Below are positions 63,615 to 64,000 of a stretch of 64,000 nt of DNA, piece after piece. The notes beneath the pieces were generated by a model, which worked only from the letters and a program-made list of their open reading frames with translations, was not told where the DNA came from and did no database searches. The position numbers were made by a program, and so were the translations under genes. How positions within the stretch are numbered: the first letter of the stretch is position 1; each line of letters begins with the position of its first letter. The DNA is from Dickeya poaceiphila (GTDB taxonomy: Bacteria; Pseudomonadota; Gammaproteobacteria; Enterobacterales; Enterobacteriaceae), in assembly GCF_007858975.2 (NCBI RefSeq), contig NZ_CP042220.2, positions 1,860,001 to 1,924,000 of the forward strand, given 5' to 3'.

Positions 63615-64000
63615 GGCTTGGCCTTCCTGCCCCAGTGAAACATGGACCAGCGGGTAAGTTCTTCATCTGGCACACTGACTTTTTTGGGGGAGAGAGTACT
63701 GAACTGTGCAGAACCCCAACCGGGAACAGTATTCATCCAGTCATCATTGTAGATTGTGTCAAAATAACGATGACCTTCATCAGGAAACAACGCTATCGTG
63801 ACTTTGTCAGGATTATGTTGTGCATACCAATTAGCTACGAGATAAGCCGCTCCACTTGTTCCCCCCATAAACAGACCATATTTTCGATAAATCTCTCGTG
63901 TTGCAATATAGGCTTCTCTGGCACTGACCCAGTGTATTTCATCGAATTCTTCATAACGAATATTTCCCGGAATGATGCTATTACCCAATCCACGTAATAA
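63611..64000 (-). CDS. PLP-dependent cysteine-synthase-like enzyme (partial, C-terminal part)
   Basis: The frame is open to the right edge, so the start is beyond the window. About 129 residues are visible. The piece LRGLGNSIIPGNI, the loop GLFMGGTSGAAYLVANW and the segment VTIALFPDEGHRYFDTIYND follow the C-terminal third of cysteine synthase/SbnA-type fold-II enzymes (compare their GxSSGA and FPDxGxRY motifs). The cofactor lysine is not in view. These enzymes replace a beta substituent on serine derivatives, making cysteine or unusual amino acids such as 2,3-diaminopropionate. It stands first of the visible operon genes, fitting a precursor-making role. Confidence 0.82.
   Translation of the reverse strand, partial: LLRGLGNSIIPGNIRYEEFDEIHWVSAREAYIATREIYRKYGLFMGGTSGAAYLVANWYAQHNPDKVTIALFPDEGHRYFDTIYNDDWMNTVPGWGSAQFSTLSPKKVSVPDEELTRWSMFHWGRKAKP

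Overview
The window reads as chromosome of a soft-rot enterobacterium, most probably Dickeya or a close relative in the Pectobacteriaceae. The grounds are enterobacterial core blocks in E. coli-like order (yebW-rsmF-letB-letA-msrC-proQ-prc, narL-narX-narK-narGHJI), ERIC-type intergenic repeats and several chemotaxis or signalling proteins. The species call is inference, since no rRNA or other marker gene is present. The window contains no tRNA, rRNA, CRISPR array or recognisable insertion sequence.

Layout. 1-6.2 kb: the C-terminus of a small Cys-rich protein, an Aer-type aerotaxis receptor, a GAF-PAS-PAS-GGDEF protein and guanine deaminase, with ERIC elements between them; one ERIC half supplies the end of the deaminase reading frame. 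6.5-28.9 kb: a P2-like element whose tail genes are in phage order on the minus strand (X, R, V, W, J, I, H, [invertible block], tfa, FI, FII, E/E', T, U, D, ogr). It also keeps early and replication genes (A and small neighbours) and a 186-like CI repressor, but it has no capsid, packaging, lysis or integrase genes. It therefore looks like a tailocin (R-type, phage-tail-like bacteriocin) locus. The fibre gene H ends in a DNA-inversion system: a serine recombinase at 13398-13952, two 213-bp perfect inverted repeats carrying Hin/Gin-like crossover sites, and a silent alternative fibre tip. The 4.8-kb invertible segment also carries three ordinary bacterial genes (phytase-like esterase, aromatic-acid MFS transporter, smrA).

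29-43.8 kb: a FliA-promoted chemoreceptor, yebW, rsmF, the letAB outer-membrane lipid transport pair, msrC, proQ, prc, a DUF481 outer-membrane protein and an acyltransferase-3 membrane protein. 44-55.7 kb: the complete respiratory nitrate system, namely the NarXL two-component regulator, the NarK transporter and the NarGHJI reductase. The FNR, NarL-like and IHF sites are arranged as in E. coli. 56-58 kb: a YiaY-like iron alcohol dehydrogenase followed by a Phd-Doc toxin-antitoxin pair. That pair is bracketed by two imperfect copies of the dehydrogenase 3' end.

58.1-64 kb: an AT-rich, apparently acquired minus-strand operon running off the right edge. Its order is a PLP-dependent cysteine-synthase-like enzyme (partial), three different ATP-grasp ligases, an MFS exporter and a 2-oxoglutarate/Fe(II) oxygenase whose frame is broken at a run of seven T. 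This is the best candidate here for an undescribed system: an NRPS-independent small-peptide pathway in which an unusual amino acid is made, ligated, exported and oxidatively tailored.
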